Assembly: GCA_902787145.1 (NCBI GenBank)
Contig: CADAEZ010000003.1
Location: forward strand, 1-60,520
Reading direction: 5' to 3'
DNA length: 60,520 bases
Origin: an uncultured Ruminococcus sp.
Lineage (GTDB): Bacteria; Bacillota; Clostridia; Oscillospirales; Acutalibacteraceae
The translations under genes were made by a program, and so were the position numbers. Position 1 is the first letter of the stretch. The number at the start of each line of letters is the position of its first letter. Shown here piece after piece: positions 43,246 through 51,494 of this stretch. The notes under the pieces were generated by a model. It worked only from the letters and a program-made list of their open reading frames with translations. It was not told the DNA's origin and ran no database searches.

Positions 43246-43275
43246 ATAAAAGGGCTGTCGCATTAAGCGACAGCC
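43246..43275 (-). terminator. Terminator after dgkA
   Basis: On the minus strand GGCTGTCGC, loop TTAAT and GCGACAGCC are followed by CTTTTATATA. It is only about 12 bases upstream of the next start codon. Confidence 0.75.
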
Positions 43276-43325
43276 ATAGTTGCAAGTTTCGGGTGATAAG
43301 CGGTAAAAATATTAACGCTTATCAC

Positions 43326-43808
43326 TTAGTTTCTTTTCCTTTTAAAAAGCTGTGCTATCACTAACGGTCCCGGTACTATAAATAATACTGATATTATAAG
43401 CGATAACAAAAATAAAATCAATAGCGGAGCCCTGCCTGTTATATAATTGAAGATGTACACTATCCTGTCAATGTCAAAATAGAACAGAAAGGCTACGCAT
43501 ACCGCGCCCGCGGCTAAAACCAGAACCGCGGCGGCGGAGATGTCCTTTACTCTTTTTATAATCGGGTCGTAGTCTTTCGTGATTCTGTCGCACAGTGATT
43601 CCGCGGCCGAGTTTACCAGCTCGGCGCTTATAACAAGGGCGATAGTCATAATGACTACAGCCCATTTTTCCGCGCTCAGCTCATAGAAAAAACTAAACGC
43701 GATTACATATACCGCCGCGACGGTATGAAATCTCAGGTGACCCTCGGTGAGTATCGCCTGTCCGATTCCGGAGAACGCGGCAAAAAAGCTTTTCAGCTGT
43801 TTTTTCAT
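43326..43808 (-). CDS. dgkA: Diacylglycerol/undecaprenol kinase, DgkA type
   Basis: An integral membrane lipid kinase; the Firmicutes version phosphorylates undecaprenol. The 160 residues begin KSFFAAFSGIGQAILTEGHLRFHTVAAVYVIAF. The active-site helix SAELVNSAAESLCDRIT replaces the usual E(L/M)xNTAIExVVD; Glu, Asn and Asp positions are kept. After the normal three spans there are about 45 extra hydrophobic residues (LLILFLLSLIISVLFIVPGPLVI), so the protein has one or two more spans than B. subtilis DgkA. It overlaps ybeY by four bases. Confidence 0.92.
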   Translation of the reverse strand: MKKQLKSFFAAFSGIGQAILTEGHLRFHTVAAVYVIAFSFFYELSAEKWAVVIMTIALVISAELVNSAAESLCDRITKDYDPIIKRVKDISAAAVLVLAAGAVCVAFLFYFDIDRIVYIFNYITGRAPLLILFLLSLIISVLFIVPGPLVIAQLFKRKRN

Positions 43809-44308
43809 TCTGTTAAAATATAGCTTGACGAAGCGGGCAGACCCAGCGCGTCCATAACCTGTTCTTCTTTTTCTCTCATTCTGACCTTTTCCAGGGGCTC
43901 GATGTGGTCGTAGCCGAGAAGGTGAAGCACGCTGTGGGCTGTAAGGTAGCCGACCTCTCTCTGCAGCGAATGGCCAAATGCGTCGGCCTGCTCATAGGCT
44001 TTTTCCATTGATATAACAACATCGCCGAGAATCTTGGCGCCTGTTTCCATATTAGTGTCATATTCGCCGTTTTCGCCCATAGGGAAGGAGAGCACGTCTG
44101 TCTCCGCGTCGATACCCCTGTACTGAGCGTTCAGCTTTTTTATTTCGGCGTTGGTTGTAAATGTTACGCTGATTTCCGCCGGCTCTCTGAAATTTTCCAT
44201 TTCAAGTACAGCGTGACAGCAGCGCCTGATCAGCATTCTAAGTCCTGTAGGGATTTTAACCGCTTTCTGGTTGTTGTTGATTATTACTCTGAGCTTATTT
44301 TCGTTCAT
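43805..44308 (-). CDS. ybeY: Endoribonuclease YbeY
   Basis: A zinc metalloprotein used in 16S rRNA 3' maturation and ribosome quality control. The 167-residue protein ends its core with the H-x3-H-x5-H zinc motif HSVLHLLGYDH, preceded by LNAQYRGIDAETDVLSFPM. It overlaps phoH by 14 bases upstream and dgkA by 4 bases downstream. Confidence 0.95.
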   Translation of the reverse strand: MNENKLRVIINNNQKAVKIPTGLRMLIRRCCHAVLEMENFREPAEISVTFTTNAEIKKLNAQYRGIDAETDVLSFPMGENGEYDTNMETGAKILGDVVISMEKAYEQADAFGHSLQREVGYLTAHSVLHLLGYDHIEPLEKVRMREKEEQVMDALGLPASSSYILTE

Positions 44309-45299
44309 TTCTTACCACCTCATTTTTTTCGTATGCTTTGATAATATCCTGAACCAGTCTGTGCCTTACAACGTCCTTTTCGTTAAACCGGCACTGAGCT
44401 ATATCATCGATATTCCTAAGTATTCTGAGACAATCTTTAAGTCCGCTTTTCTGGCCGTTCGGCAGGTCAATCTGGGTGATATCGCCTGTGACCACCATCT
44501 TGCTGTTAAAGCCGAGTCGCGTGAGGAACATCTTCATCTGTTCCTTTGTAGTGTTCTGCGCTTCGTCGAGAATTATAAAGCTGTCGTCAAGGGTGCGGCC
44601 TCTCATATACGCGAGCGGAGCGATTTCGATATTGCCTTTTTCGACGTATTTATGATATGTTTCGACTCCCAGCATATCGAACAGAGCGTCGTACAAAGGC
44701 CTCAGGTATGGGTCTACCTTGCTTTGCAGGTCGCCGGGCAGAAAACCGAGCTTTTCGCCTGCTTCCACTGCGGGTCTCGTCAGAATAATGCGGTTGATCT
44801 GTTTGCTTCTGAATGCCGTGACCGCCATCGCGACAGCCAGGTAGGTCTTGCCCGTTCCGGCGGGACCCACGCCGAATGTAATGGTGTTGTCGGCAATCGC
44901 TTTGCAGTATTTTTTCTGTCCGAGAGTTTTGGGCTTGATGGGCTTGCCCTTAGCGGTGATACAGATACAGTCGTCGGCAAGCTGGCTTATGTTTTCCGAG
45001 CTGCCTTCCTTGACCATAGCGATGCAGTACCTTACGTTCTGCTCGCTGAGGGTTTCGCCGCGGTTGATAAAGCGCATCAGATTTTCCAGTACCTTATGCG
45101 TTTTAAAAACATTTTCGTCATCGCCGCTTATCTTGAGCTCGTCGTCTCTGACGGTTATCCTGACATTAAATTCCCGTTCGATAAGCTTGATGTTTTCGTC
45201 GAAGCTTCCGAACAGAGCTACCGCGTGTTCGGTTCTGCCGATGCTGAAAGAATTGTCCGTAGTGATACTCCTTCTTTGAGGATATTTTCCCCAAATCAT
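44295..45299 (-). CDS. phoH: PhoH-family ATPase
   Basis: A cytoplasmic NTPase related to superfamily I helicases, proposed to act in RNA metabolism with YbeY. In its 334 residues an N-terminal KH-like region (NVRITVRDDELKISGDDENVF) is followed by VGPAGTGKTYLAVAMAVTAF (Walker A), RPAVEAGEKLGFLPGDLQSKVDPYLRP, FIILDEAQNTTKEQMKMFLTR (Walker B) and VTGDITQIDLP. The gene opens the phoH-ybeY-dgkA unit. Confidence 0.95.
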   Translation of the reverse strand: MIWGKYPQRRSITTDNSFSIGRTEHAVALFGSFDENIKLIEREFNVRITVRDDELKISGDDENVFKTHKVLENLMRFINRGETLSEQNVRYCIAMVKEGSSENISQLADDCICITAKGKPIKPKTLGQKKYCKAIADNTITFGVGPAGTGKTYLAVAMAVTAFRSKQINRIILTRPAVEAGEKLGFLPGDLQSKVDPYLRPLYDALFDMLGVETYHKYVEKGNIEIAPLAYMRGRTLDDSFIILDEAQNTTKEQMKMFLTRLGFNSKMVVTGDITQIDLPNGQKSGLKDCLRILRNIDDIAQCRFNEKDVVRHRLVQDIIKAYEKNEVVRNERK

Positions 45300-45313
45300 T
45301 TAATTCAACGATT

Positions 45314-45342
45314 ATTATAACATAATCACAAAAAAAAGTCAC
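45314..45342 (-). promoter_or_regulatory. phoH operon promoter
   Basis: On the minus strand GTGACT (45342-45337), a 17-base spacer with eight T, and TATAAT (45319-45314). The 284-base gap to ylxM is otherwise AT-rich and holds the two divergent promoters. Confidence 0.6.
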
Positions 45343-45501
45343 GATTTTTAGAGAAGTTTCCTTATTGAAAATTTAATTTTGTTAAATCTGTTGAATTCAG
45401 TTAAGGAAAATTATTGATATTGTACATTCTTCGGTTTGTTTTTGTGCTATTTATTGTTTTAACAGAATTATTTTATCTTTGTAAATAGTATTATCAGGGT
45501 A

Positions 45502-45530
45502 TTGACAAAAAAACTTCTGTATATTATAAT
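45502..45530 (+). promoter_or_regulatory. Perfect-consensus promoter for the ylxM-ffh operon
   Basis: TTGACA (45502-45507), a 17-base spacer and TATAAT (45525-45530), both perfect. Right after it, TGTAAAG (45536-45542) and CTTTACA (45550-45556) are exact inverses with a 7-base gap, covering the likely transcription start; they could be an operator or a 5' stabilising hairpin. Confidence 0.8.
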
Positions 45531-45583
45531 GTGTCTGTAAAGTAAATCTCTTTACACATATAACGGCAAAGGCGGAGTATATT

Positions 45584-45922
45584 TTGGCGAAGAATATGGA
45601 AATCTCCCTGCTGTACGATTTTTACGGTCAGCTACTTACTGAGCAGCAGGCGCAGGCGGTTTCTCTTTATTATAACGACGATTTATCTTTGGCGGAGATT
45701 GCCGACGAGATGGGTATTACCCGTCAGGGCGTCCGCGACTCGATCAAGCGTGCCGAAAAGAGCCTCCTGATGTACGAGGAAAAGCTCGGACTCTTTAAGC
45801 GTTTCAGGCGCACCGAACAGAGTCTGCGCAGGATTGAGCTTTTGGCGGAGCATCTTAAGGATAATTATGATATTAAAATCGCGGACGAAATCATTATGAC
45901 CGCGAAATCTTTACACGAATAG
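45584..45922 (+). CDS. ylxM: YlxM, putative SRP regulator
   Basis: A UPF0122 protein with a helix-turn-helix, encoded next to ffh in most Firmicutes; in streptococci it modulates the signal recognition particle. The 112 residues show LLYDFYGQLLTEQQAQAVSLYYNDDLSLAEIADEMGITRQGVRDSIKRAEK, which is like sigma region 4. The TTG at 45584 is the likely start because GGAG lies six bases before it; the ATG at 45596 is too far away. Confidence 0.92.
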   Translation: MAKNMEISLLYDFYGQLLTEQQAQAVSLYYNDDLSLAEIADEMGITRQGVRDSIKRAEKSLLMYEEKLGLFKRFRRTEQSLRRIELLAEHLKDNYDIKIADEIIMTAKSLHE

Positions 45923-45932
45923 AGGTGGCGTT

Positions 45933-47288
45933 ATGGCATTCGAGGGTCTTTCCGAAAAACTCTCCGGCGCCTTTAAGCGCCTAAAAAACAAAGGCAAGCT
46001 TACCGAGAGCGACGTCAAGGAGGCTATGCGTGAGGTAAGGCTCGCGCTGCTTGAGGCGGACGTTAACTATAAGGTTGCCAAGGAATTTACAAATAAAGTT
46101 ACCGAGCGCGCTATCGGCTCCGACGTTATGGAGAGCCTTACTCCCGCGCAGATGGTTGTCAAAATAGTAAACGAGGAGCTTACCGCTCTTATGGGCAGCG
46201 AAACAGCCCGTATCGAGTTCGCGTCAAAGCCCCCGACGGTTATTATGATGTGCGGACTCCAGGGTTCCGGTAAGACAACCCACAGCGCTAAGCTCGCCAA
46301 AATGCTTAAGAAGCAGAACCACCGTCCGCTTCTCGTTGCCTGCGACGTATATCGTCCCGCGGCTATCGAGCAGCTAAAGGTTGTCGGCGAGAAAGCCGGA
46401 GCTCCTGTTTTCGAAATGGGACAGGGCAACCCGGTCAAAATTGCCCGAGAAGCTATCAGGCACGCCAAGGACTACGGCAACGACGTAGTAATCCTTGATA
46501 CAGCCGGACGACTTCATATAGACCAGGAGCTTATGGATGAGCTCAAAAACCTCAAGGCCGAGGTTAACCCGGACGAAATCCTGCTCGTTATCGACTCGAT
46601 GACAGGTCAGGACGCCGTAAATGTCGCGAAAAGCTTTAACGAGCTTCTCGAAATCTCCGGTGTTATCATCACCAAGCTCGACGGTGATACACGAGGCGGC
46701 GCGGCGCTGTCGGTCAAGTCAGTTACAGGCTGTCCGATAAAATTCGCCGGTACGGGCGAAAAGCTTGAGGATATCGAGCAGTTCCACCCCGACCGTATGG
46801 CGAGCCGTATTCTCGGAATGGGCGACGTCCTCACCCTGATTGAACAGGCGGAAGAAAAGCTCGACGAGGAAAAGGCCGAGCAGGTCGCCAAAAAGATGAT
46901 GCAGAACAAGATGGACTTTAACGATCTTCTTGACCAGTTCAGACAGATTAAGAAGATGGGTCCGCTGAAGGGTATTCTTTCCAAAATCCCCGGAGTCGGC
47001 AGCAAGCTTGACGACGTCGATATCAACGAGAGAGCGCTCGACTGGACAGAGGCTATCATCCTCTCTATGACTCCTGCCGAACGCGAAAAGCCCGACCTCA
47101 TAAATCCGAGCCGCAAGCGCAGGATCGCCGCAGGCTCCGGTAGAAGCGTCGAGGAGGTAAACCGTCTTTTAAAGCAGCTCAAGGATATGCAGAAGATGAT
47201 GCGCCAGCTCGGCGGAAAAGGCAAGAAAAAACGCGCTATGCGTATGCCGGGAATGCCCGGTATGCCGCCCGGCGGAATGCCGTTCTAA
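45933..47288 (+). CDS. ffh: Signal recognition particle GTPase Ffh
   Basis: Targets ribosomes with nascent membrane proteins to the membrane with 4.5S RNA and FtsY. The 451 residues have the N domain, MMCGLQGSGKTTHSAKLAKML (G1), DVYRPAAIEQL, LDTAGRLHID (G3), TKLDGDTRGGAALS (G4), and a methionine-rich M domain. That domain carries the RNA-binding motif (MTPAEREKPDLINPSRKRRIAAGSGRSVEEVNRLLKQ) and a GMPGMPPGGMPF tail. It follows ylxM by 10 bases. The 4.5S RNA gene is not in the window. Confidence 0.97.
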   Translation: MAFEGLSEKLSGAFKRLKNKGKLTESDVKEAMREVRLALLEADVNYKVAKEFTNKVTERAIGSDVMESLTPAQMVVKIVNEELTALMGSETARIEFASKPPTVIMMCGLQGSGKTTHSAKLAKMLKKQNHRPLLVACDVYRPAAIEQLKVVGEKAGAPVFEMGQGNPVKIAREAIRHAKDYGNDVVILDTAGRLHIDQELMDELKNLKAEVNPDEILLVIDSMTGQDAVNVAKSFNELLEISGVIITKLDGDTRGGAALSVKSVTGCPIKFAGTGEKLEDIEQFHPDRMASRILGMGDVLTLIEQAEEKLDEEKAEQVAKKMMQNKMDFNDLLDQFRQIKKMGPLKGILSKIPGVGSKLDDVDINERALDWTEAIILSMTPAEREKPDLINPSRKRRIAAGSGRSVEEVNRLLKQLKDMQKMMRQLGGKGKKKRAMRMPGMPGMPPGGMPF

Positions 47289-47367
47289 TTTGCTTGTAAC
47301 CATAGGTTATTAATCCAATAACTCATTGGTTAATATATAATTTATTAACTTTGCGGAGGTGATACCA

Positions 47368-47613
47368 ATGGCAGTAAAAATCAGACTCAGAAGAATGGGC
47401 GCCAAGAAGGCTCCTTTCTACCGCGTAGTGGTAGCTGATTCAAGATACCCGCGCGACGGCCGTTTCATTGAGGAAATCGGTACTTACGATATCCTTAAGA
47501 AGCCATCGGAGTTTAAGGTTGACGGCGAAGCCGTTAAGAAGTGGATTGCTAACGGCGCTCAGCCAACTGACACCGTTAAGGCTCTTCTCAAAAAGAATGG
47601 TTATATTGACTAA
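47368..47613 (+). CDS. rpsP: 30S ribosomal protein S16
   Basis: A small-subunit protein of 81 residues that starts [24 protein letters not shown] and continues with [14 protein letters not shown] at 47368 has GGAGGTGA six bases upstream. The 79-base gap after ffh is AT-rich without a clear terminator, so read-through from ffh is likely. Confidence 0.98.
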   Translation: MAVKIRLRRMGAKKAPFYRVVVADSRYPRDGRFIEEIGTYDILKKPSEFKVDGEAVKKWIANGAQPTDTVKALLKKNGYID

Positions 47614-47667
47614 ACTGGCTGAGTTTTCAGGTAATTGCTTAGTCTAATTAATGAAAGGAATTTAATT

Positions 47668-47901
47668 ATGGAGAAATTATTAACAACAATCGCTCAAGGT
47701 CTTGTAGAGAACCCGGACGCTGTAAATGTTACAGCCGACGCTCCTGACGAGGAGGGTACAATCGTATACCACATCCACGTTGCGGAGAACGATATGGGTC
47801 GTATCATCGGTAAGCAGGGCAGAATCGCCAAGGCTATCCGTACAATCGCGCGTTCCGCTGCTGTAAGAACAGAGCAGAAGGTTATGGTTGAAATCGACTG
47901 A
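47668..47901 (+). CDS. khpA: KH-domain RNA-binding protein KhpA
   Basis: A 77-residue KH protein that forms an RNA-binding pair with KhpB/Jag in Gram-positives. The fold core is VAENDMGRIIGKQGRIAKAIRTIARSAA with the GxxG loop (GKQG). ATG at 47668 has AAAGGAA upstream; the earlier in-frame start would add an unlikely tail. It is fourth in the ylxM-ffh-rpsP-khpA operon; rimM, trmD and rplS, which usually follow, are absent. Confidence 0.95.
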   Translation: MEKLLTTIAQGLVENPDAVNVTADAPDEEGTIVYHIHVAENDMGRIIGKQGRIAKAIRTIARSAAVRTEQKVMVEID

Positions 47902-47912
47902 TAATCAAAACT

Positions 47913-47947
47913 AACGGGGTGTCGTTTTTGCGACACCCCGTTTTTTT
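47913..47947 (+). terminator. Terminator after khpA
   Basis: ACGGGGTGTCG, loop TTTTTG and CGACACCCCGT make an 11-bp stem followed by seven T. It ends the SRP/ribosome operon and faces murE. Confidence 0.9.
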
Positions 47948-47960
47948 GCCTCTTAAATTG

Positions 47961-49424
47961 TTATTTTGCAAGTTCATCCAGTATTTCGGCGATGAGCTCT
48001 CTTTCGTCCATATGGTATTTCTTGCCGCGTATTTCCTGATAATCCTCGTGACCCTTGCCGGCCAGCACGATTATATCTCCGTCCTGCGCGTTCTCTATAC
48101 AATATTTTATAGCGTCCCTGCGGTTGGGAACTACAACGTATTTTCCGTCGGTCTTGTTGATTCCTACCTTGATGTCCTCTATGATGTCCATAACATCCTC
48201 GAATCGGCTGTTGTCCTCGGTTATAACGCTGAGGTCGGATAACCTTCCGCTGGTTTCTCCCATTTCATAACGTCGAACCTTGGGCCGGTTGCCGCCCGCT
48301 CCGAACAGGGTGATAAGTCGGTTCGGTTTATATTGGCGAAGTGTTGTAAGCACATTTTCCATAGAAAGAGCGTTGTGGGCGTAGTCGATAAGCAAGGTGT
48401 AGTTGCCGGGTACCGGAACAATTTCGACCCTGCCCTTAACGGCTACGGTCTTTAGGCCTTCCTTAATATATTCGGTTTTAATTCCCATATCGGCGCATAC
48501 TCCGATTGCCGCCAGCGCGTTGTATACGCTGAAATGTCCGGGAATAGCTACGTCGATGTCCGCCTCGACTTTGCCCTCTGAGCGGAAGGAAACACCGAGA
48601 AATCCCGGCTTGGACAGCAGCCTGTCGTCTGTCGCGACAAGGTCGGCGTTTTTGTCAAATCCAAAGGTTTCTGTTTTGCAGGAGGCGTCTTTGATAATTT
48701 CCGTCCATTTTTCATCGTCGCGGTTTACTATGCCGACCCTGCATTTCCTAAAGAGCATCGCCTTGCACTGCAAATATTCTTCCATATCCTTGTGCTCGGC
48801 TCCGCCGATGTGGTCGTGCGAGAAGTTGGTGAAAATTCCGTAATCAAACTCAATCGCGTCAACCCTGTGCCATTTTAGCCCGATCGAGGAAGCCTCGATA
48901 ATCATAGCTTTGCATCCGAAGTCGGCCATTTCTCTCATAGCCTTGTGAACCTCGTAGCTCTCCGGGGTTGTATTATTAGTTTTTATATGTCTGTCGCCGA
49001 TAATAATTCCTAGGGTACCGATTGTGCCGCTCTTTATACCGGCGCATTCGAGTATGCGCTTAATCATCGCGACTGTCGTAGTCTTGCCCTTTGTGCCGGT
49101 GATCGCTATTGTTGTGAGCTCCTTTGCGGGATTACCGAAAAACTCGGCGCTCATATAGGCGAGAGCCTCTCTGGTGTCCTTGACCTTGACAATTGTAACG
49201 TTGCCGTCCACGTCGACGTCATCGCTTACAATCAGCGCCGCCGCTCCTTTGTCGACAGCGTCGCGCGCGTAGGAGTGACCGTCGGAGTTATATCCCTTAA
49301 GGCACACAAAAGCCGCGCCGCTTTCGACTTTGCGCGAATCATAGATGATATCCGAAATCTCGACCTCGTCATTTCCTCTTACCAAAGAATACTCCGTGGT
49401 CTTAAGAATTGCTTTAAGTTTCAT
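47961..49424 (-). CDS. murE: UDP-N-acetylmuramoyl-tripeptide synthetase, MurE
   Basis: Adds the third amino acid to UDP-MurNAc-L-Ala-D-Glu in peptidoglycan synthesis. The 487 residues have the ATP loop TGTKGKTTTVAMIKR, NNTTPESYE, the carbamylated Lys region near FRKCRVGIVNRDD, and GAGGNRPKVRR. The third-residue selectivity motif reads EDNSRFED, where diaminopimelate-adding enzymes usually have DNPR. The Arg is kept, so meso-diaminopimelate is the likely substrate, though Pro to Ser is unusual. It is monocistronic; no mraY, murF or mur cluster adjoins it. GGGAGG precedes the ATG. Confidence 0.95.
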   Translation of the reverse strand: MKLKAILKTTEYSLVRGNDEVEISDIIYDSRKVESGAAFVCLKGYNSDGHSYARDAVDKGAAALIVSDDVDVDGNVTIVKVKDTREALAYMSAEFFGNPAKELTTIAITGTKGKTTTVAMIKRILECAGIKSGTIGTLGIIIGDRHIKTNNTTPESYEVHKAMREMADFGCKAMIIEASSIGLKWHRVDAIEFDYGIFTNFSHDHIGGAEHKDMEEYLQCKAMLFRKCRVGIVNRDDEKWTEIIKDASCKTETFGFDKNADLVATDDRLLSKPGFLGVSFRSEGKVEADIDVAIPGHFSVYNALAAIGVCADMGIKTEYIKEGLKTVAVKGRVEIVPVPGNYTLLIDYAHNALSMENVLTTLRQYKPNRLITLFGAGGNRPKVRRYEMGETSGRLSDLSVITEDNSRFEDVMDIIEDIKVGINKTDGKYVVVPNRRDAIKYCIENAQDGDIIVLAGKGHEDYQEIRGKKYHMDERELIAEILDELAK

Positions 49425-49459
49425 TACGAAGAACCTCCCTCTCAGGTTATTATGCTATA

Positions 49460-49488
49460 ATTATACCAATATAATATTAAAAAAACAA
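49460..49488 (-). promoter_or_regulatory. murE promoter
   Basis: On the minus strand TTGTTT (49488-49483), a 17-base spacer and TATAAT (49465-49460). Confidence 0.65.
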
Positions 49489-49566
49489 CCGGAAAAACTC
49501 AAAAAATGCCCGAAAACCCAGTGTTTAAGAGCAAAAATCGGGCATAAATAATTATATATTGCAAAT

Positions 49567-49766
49567 TGCACAAAAAAATCAAAAAAATAACCGATAACTG
49601 CCGAAAAAGTGATTTTCAAATTTCCGCTTTTGTTGGAAAAGTCTATAAATTCAAAAACGTAATAGTAAAATTGCACAAATCCTAACAGTGCATATTAAAC
49701 ATAAATTAACAGCGTGATTTGTGCAAATACACAAAAATCAAAAAAACCTTTGTTGAAATGCACAAA
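49567..49766 (+). promoter_or_regulatory. Cluster of TGCACAAA boxes upstream of malE
   Basis: The 8-base box TGCACAAA occurs at 49567-49574, 49672-49679 and 49759-49766, and its inverse TTTGTGCA at 49718-49725. Spacings are about 105, 46 and 41 bases. The 516-base gap between murE and malE is otherwise very AT-rich and holds no gene. The cluster could be operators for a sugar regulator, or chance in AT-rich DNA. Confidence 0.4.
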
Positions 49767-49811
49767 AATATAGTGCTGTTTTGATGTTTTAGACAAAAAG
49801 TACAAAGGGAG

Positions 49812-49848
49812 TTGTATTTTTGTGCCAAATTGTGTTATTATTTATATA
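49812..49848 (+). promoter_or_regulatory. Probable malE promoter
   Basis: Two overlapping readings fit: TTGTAT (49812-49817) with TTATTA (49835-49840), or TTGTGC (49820-49825) with TATATA (49843-49848), both with 17-base spacers. Neither is perfect, which would suit an activated or repressed sugar promoter. Confidence 0.45.
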
Positions 49849-49940
49849 GTGGCAGAACAGCGTAGTCCCCAATTATACGCTGTTTCACTTGGCGCTTGTT
49901 AAAAGTGCTAAATATCATTTTTATGAAAGAGGGAATTCAA

Positions 49941-51296
49941 ATGAAAAAGATTGTTGCAATTGTTTTAGCGGCAATGATGCTTGTGGCTGCCTTCGCTAGT
50001 TGTGGCGGCTCGGGCGACAGTGGTTCAAAAGCAGCTCAGGGTGGCGACAGCAACTCTACTGTATCCACAGACACATCCAAGACAGGTTTTGATAACGTTG
50101 TTGCGGATTCTGACTTCGGCGACGAGAAGGCCGCCAAGTTAAAAGTTTGGGGTCCTGATAACTACACTAAGCTTCTCAAGAAGCAGTGTGAGGACTTCAA
50201 AAAGAAGTATCCTGATCGCGTAAGCAAGATTGACGTAGTAGTTCAGACTGAGGCTGAGGCCGGCACACAGATGCTCTCCGACGCTGAGGCAGGCGCTGAC
50301 GTATTCGGTTTTGCTAATGACCAGCTCAATAACCTCGTTAACGCGGGTGTTATCGCGCAGATCGCTCCTAAGTATGCCGCCGACGTAAAGGCTACATTCC
50401 TTAGCAATGCTGTAGACGCATGCACAATGCAGAACCCAAAGACAAAGAAGGACACACTCTATGCTATTCCTGAGACAGGAAACGGCTACTTCCTCGTTTA
50501 TGATAAGTCTGTAGTATCCGATAAGGACGCTGCTACTTTTGAGGGAATTCTCGCGGCTTGTAAGAAGGCCGGCAAGCAGTTCATCATGGACGCAGGTAAC
50601 GGTTACTATTCATGTATGTTCCTGTTCACAGGCGGACTCAGACTCGAAGGCTTAGAGGAAGACCAGGTAACACAGAAGTTCAACAAGTACGACAAGAAAG
50701 CAGTCGTTGCTTCGATGAAGGCTTTCTCAACACTTATGCACAAGTACACAGGCACTTTCAAGAGCTTAGCAGTTGCTAACATTCCATCCGGCTTCACATC
50801 AACAAGCTCCAGAAAGTCAACCTGCGGCGCAGGCATCGATGGTAACTGGGATACAGCCAGCATCAAGCAGGCTCTCGGCAAGAACTTCGGCGCTGCCAAG
50901 CTTCCTACAATCAACATCGGCGGCAAGGATCAGCAGATCTACTCGATGTATGGTTATAAGTCACTCGCTGTTAACGGCGCTTCCAAGTTCCCACGTACAG
51001 CTCAGGTTCTCGCTTACTACCTCGCTTCCGAGAAGTGCCAGAACGAGAGATGCACAGAGTTAGGCTGGAGCCCGACACTTGAGGCTTCTATCAACACAGA
51101 CGCTGTTAAGAACGACGTTGCTATCTCAGCTCTTCTTGAGCAGAGTAAGTATTCTGTAGCTCAGGTTAACATTGGTAAGATTTGGGATCCGTTCGGCAAC
51201 CTTGGTAACAAGCTTTGCGCTGACAACACAAATCCTGAGACTTACAACTTCACCGAGCTCCTCGACAAGACAATCGAGAACGTTCTCGACCAGTAA
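49941..51296 (+). CDS. malE: Maltodextrin-type ABC transporter substrate-binding lipoprotein
   Basis: Binds malto-oligosaccharides outside the membrane and delivers them to MalF/MalG. The 451 residues start with a lipoprotein signal (MKKIVAIVLAAMMLVAAFAS, then the lipobox Cys) and a Gly/Ser/Asp-rich linker. Then comes a family 1 solute-binding fold: LKVWGPDNYTKLLKKQCEDF, DVFGFANDQLNNLVNAGVI, TLYAIPETGNGYFLVYDKSV, and the late SKFPRTAQVLAYYLASEKCQ. ATG at 49941 has AGAGGG seven bases upstream. Ligand is inferred from the neighbouring malF, malG and amylase genes. The protein is highly Lys/Asp-rich, as abundant binding proteins are. Confidence 0.9.
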   Translation: MKKIVAIVLAAMMLVAAFASCGGSGDSGSKAAQGGDSNSTVSTDTSKTGFDNVVADSDFGDEKAAKLKVWGPDNYTKLLKKQCEDFKKKYPDRVSKIDVVVQTEAEAGTQMLSDAEAGADVFGFANDQLNNLVNAGVIAQIAPKYAADVKATFLSNAVDACTMQNPKTKKDTLYAIPETGNGYFLVYDKSVVSDKDAATFEGILAACKKAGKQFIMDAGNGYYSCMFLFTGGLRLEGLEEDQVTQKFNKYDKKAVVASMKAFSTLMHKYTGTFKSLAVANIPSGFTSTSSRKSTCGAGIDGNWDTASIKQALGKNFGAAKLPTINIGGKDQQIYSMYGYKSLAVNGASKFPRTAQVLAYYLASEKCQNERCTELGWSPTLEASINTDAVKNDVAISALLEQSKYSVAQVNIGKIWDPFGNLGNKLCADNTNPETYNFTELLDKTIENVLDQ

Positions 51297-51317
51297 TCTC
51301 AACTATTTTAAAACTTA

Positions 51318-51344
51318 AGGGTAGCCCCATACCGGGGCTGCCCT
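51318..51344 (+). promoter_or_regulatory. Hairpin between malE and malF
   Basis: AGGGTAGCCCC (51318-51328) and GGGGCTGCCCT (51334-51344) form an 11-bp stem with one G-T pair. No T run follows. Such stems after malE commonly stabilise the binding-protein message or cause partial termination, so that MalE exceeds MalF/G. The rest of the 198-base gap holds only the malF ribosome-binding site. Confidence 0.6.
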
Positions 51345-51494
51345 GCACCGCACAAATGTGTATTTACGTTATCGTGTAGTTTTGAAACTTATTTAATGGT
51401 TTAAATAATGATTTTGGAACTTAGGGGAACAGGATAACGCAAAATTATTATTTAAGCTTTATTAAAATTTTAAAAGAAAAGGGAGAGTGATTTG

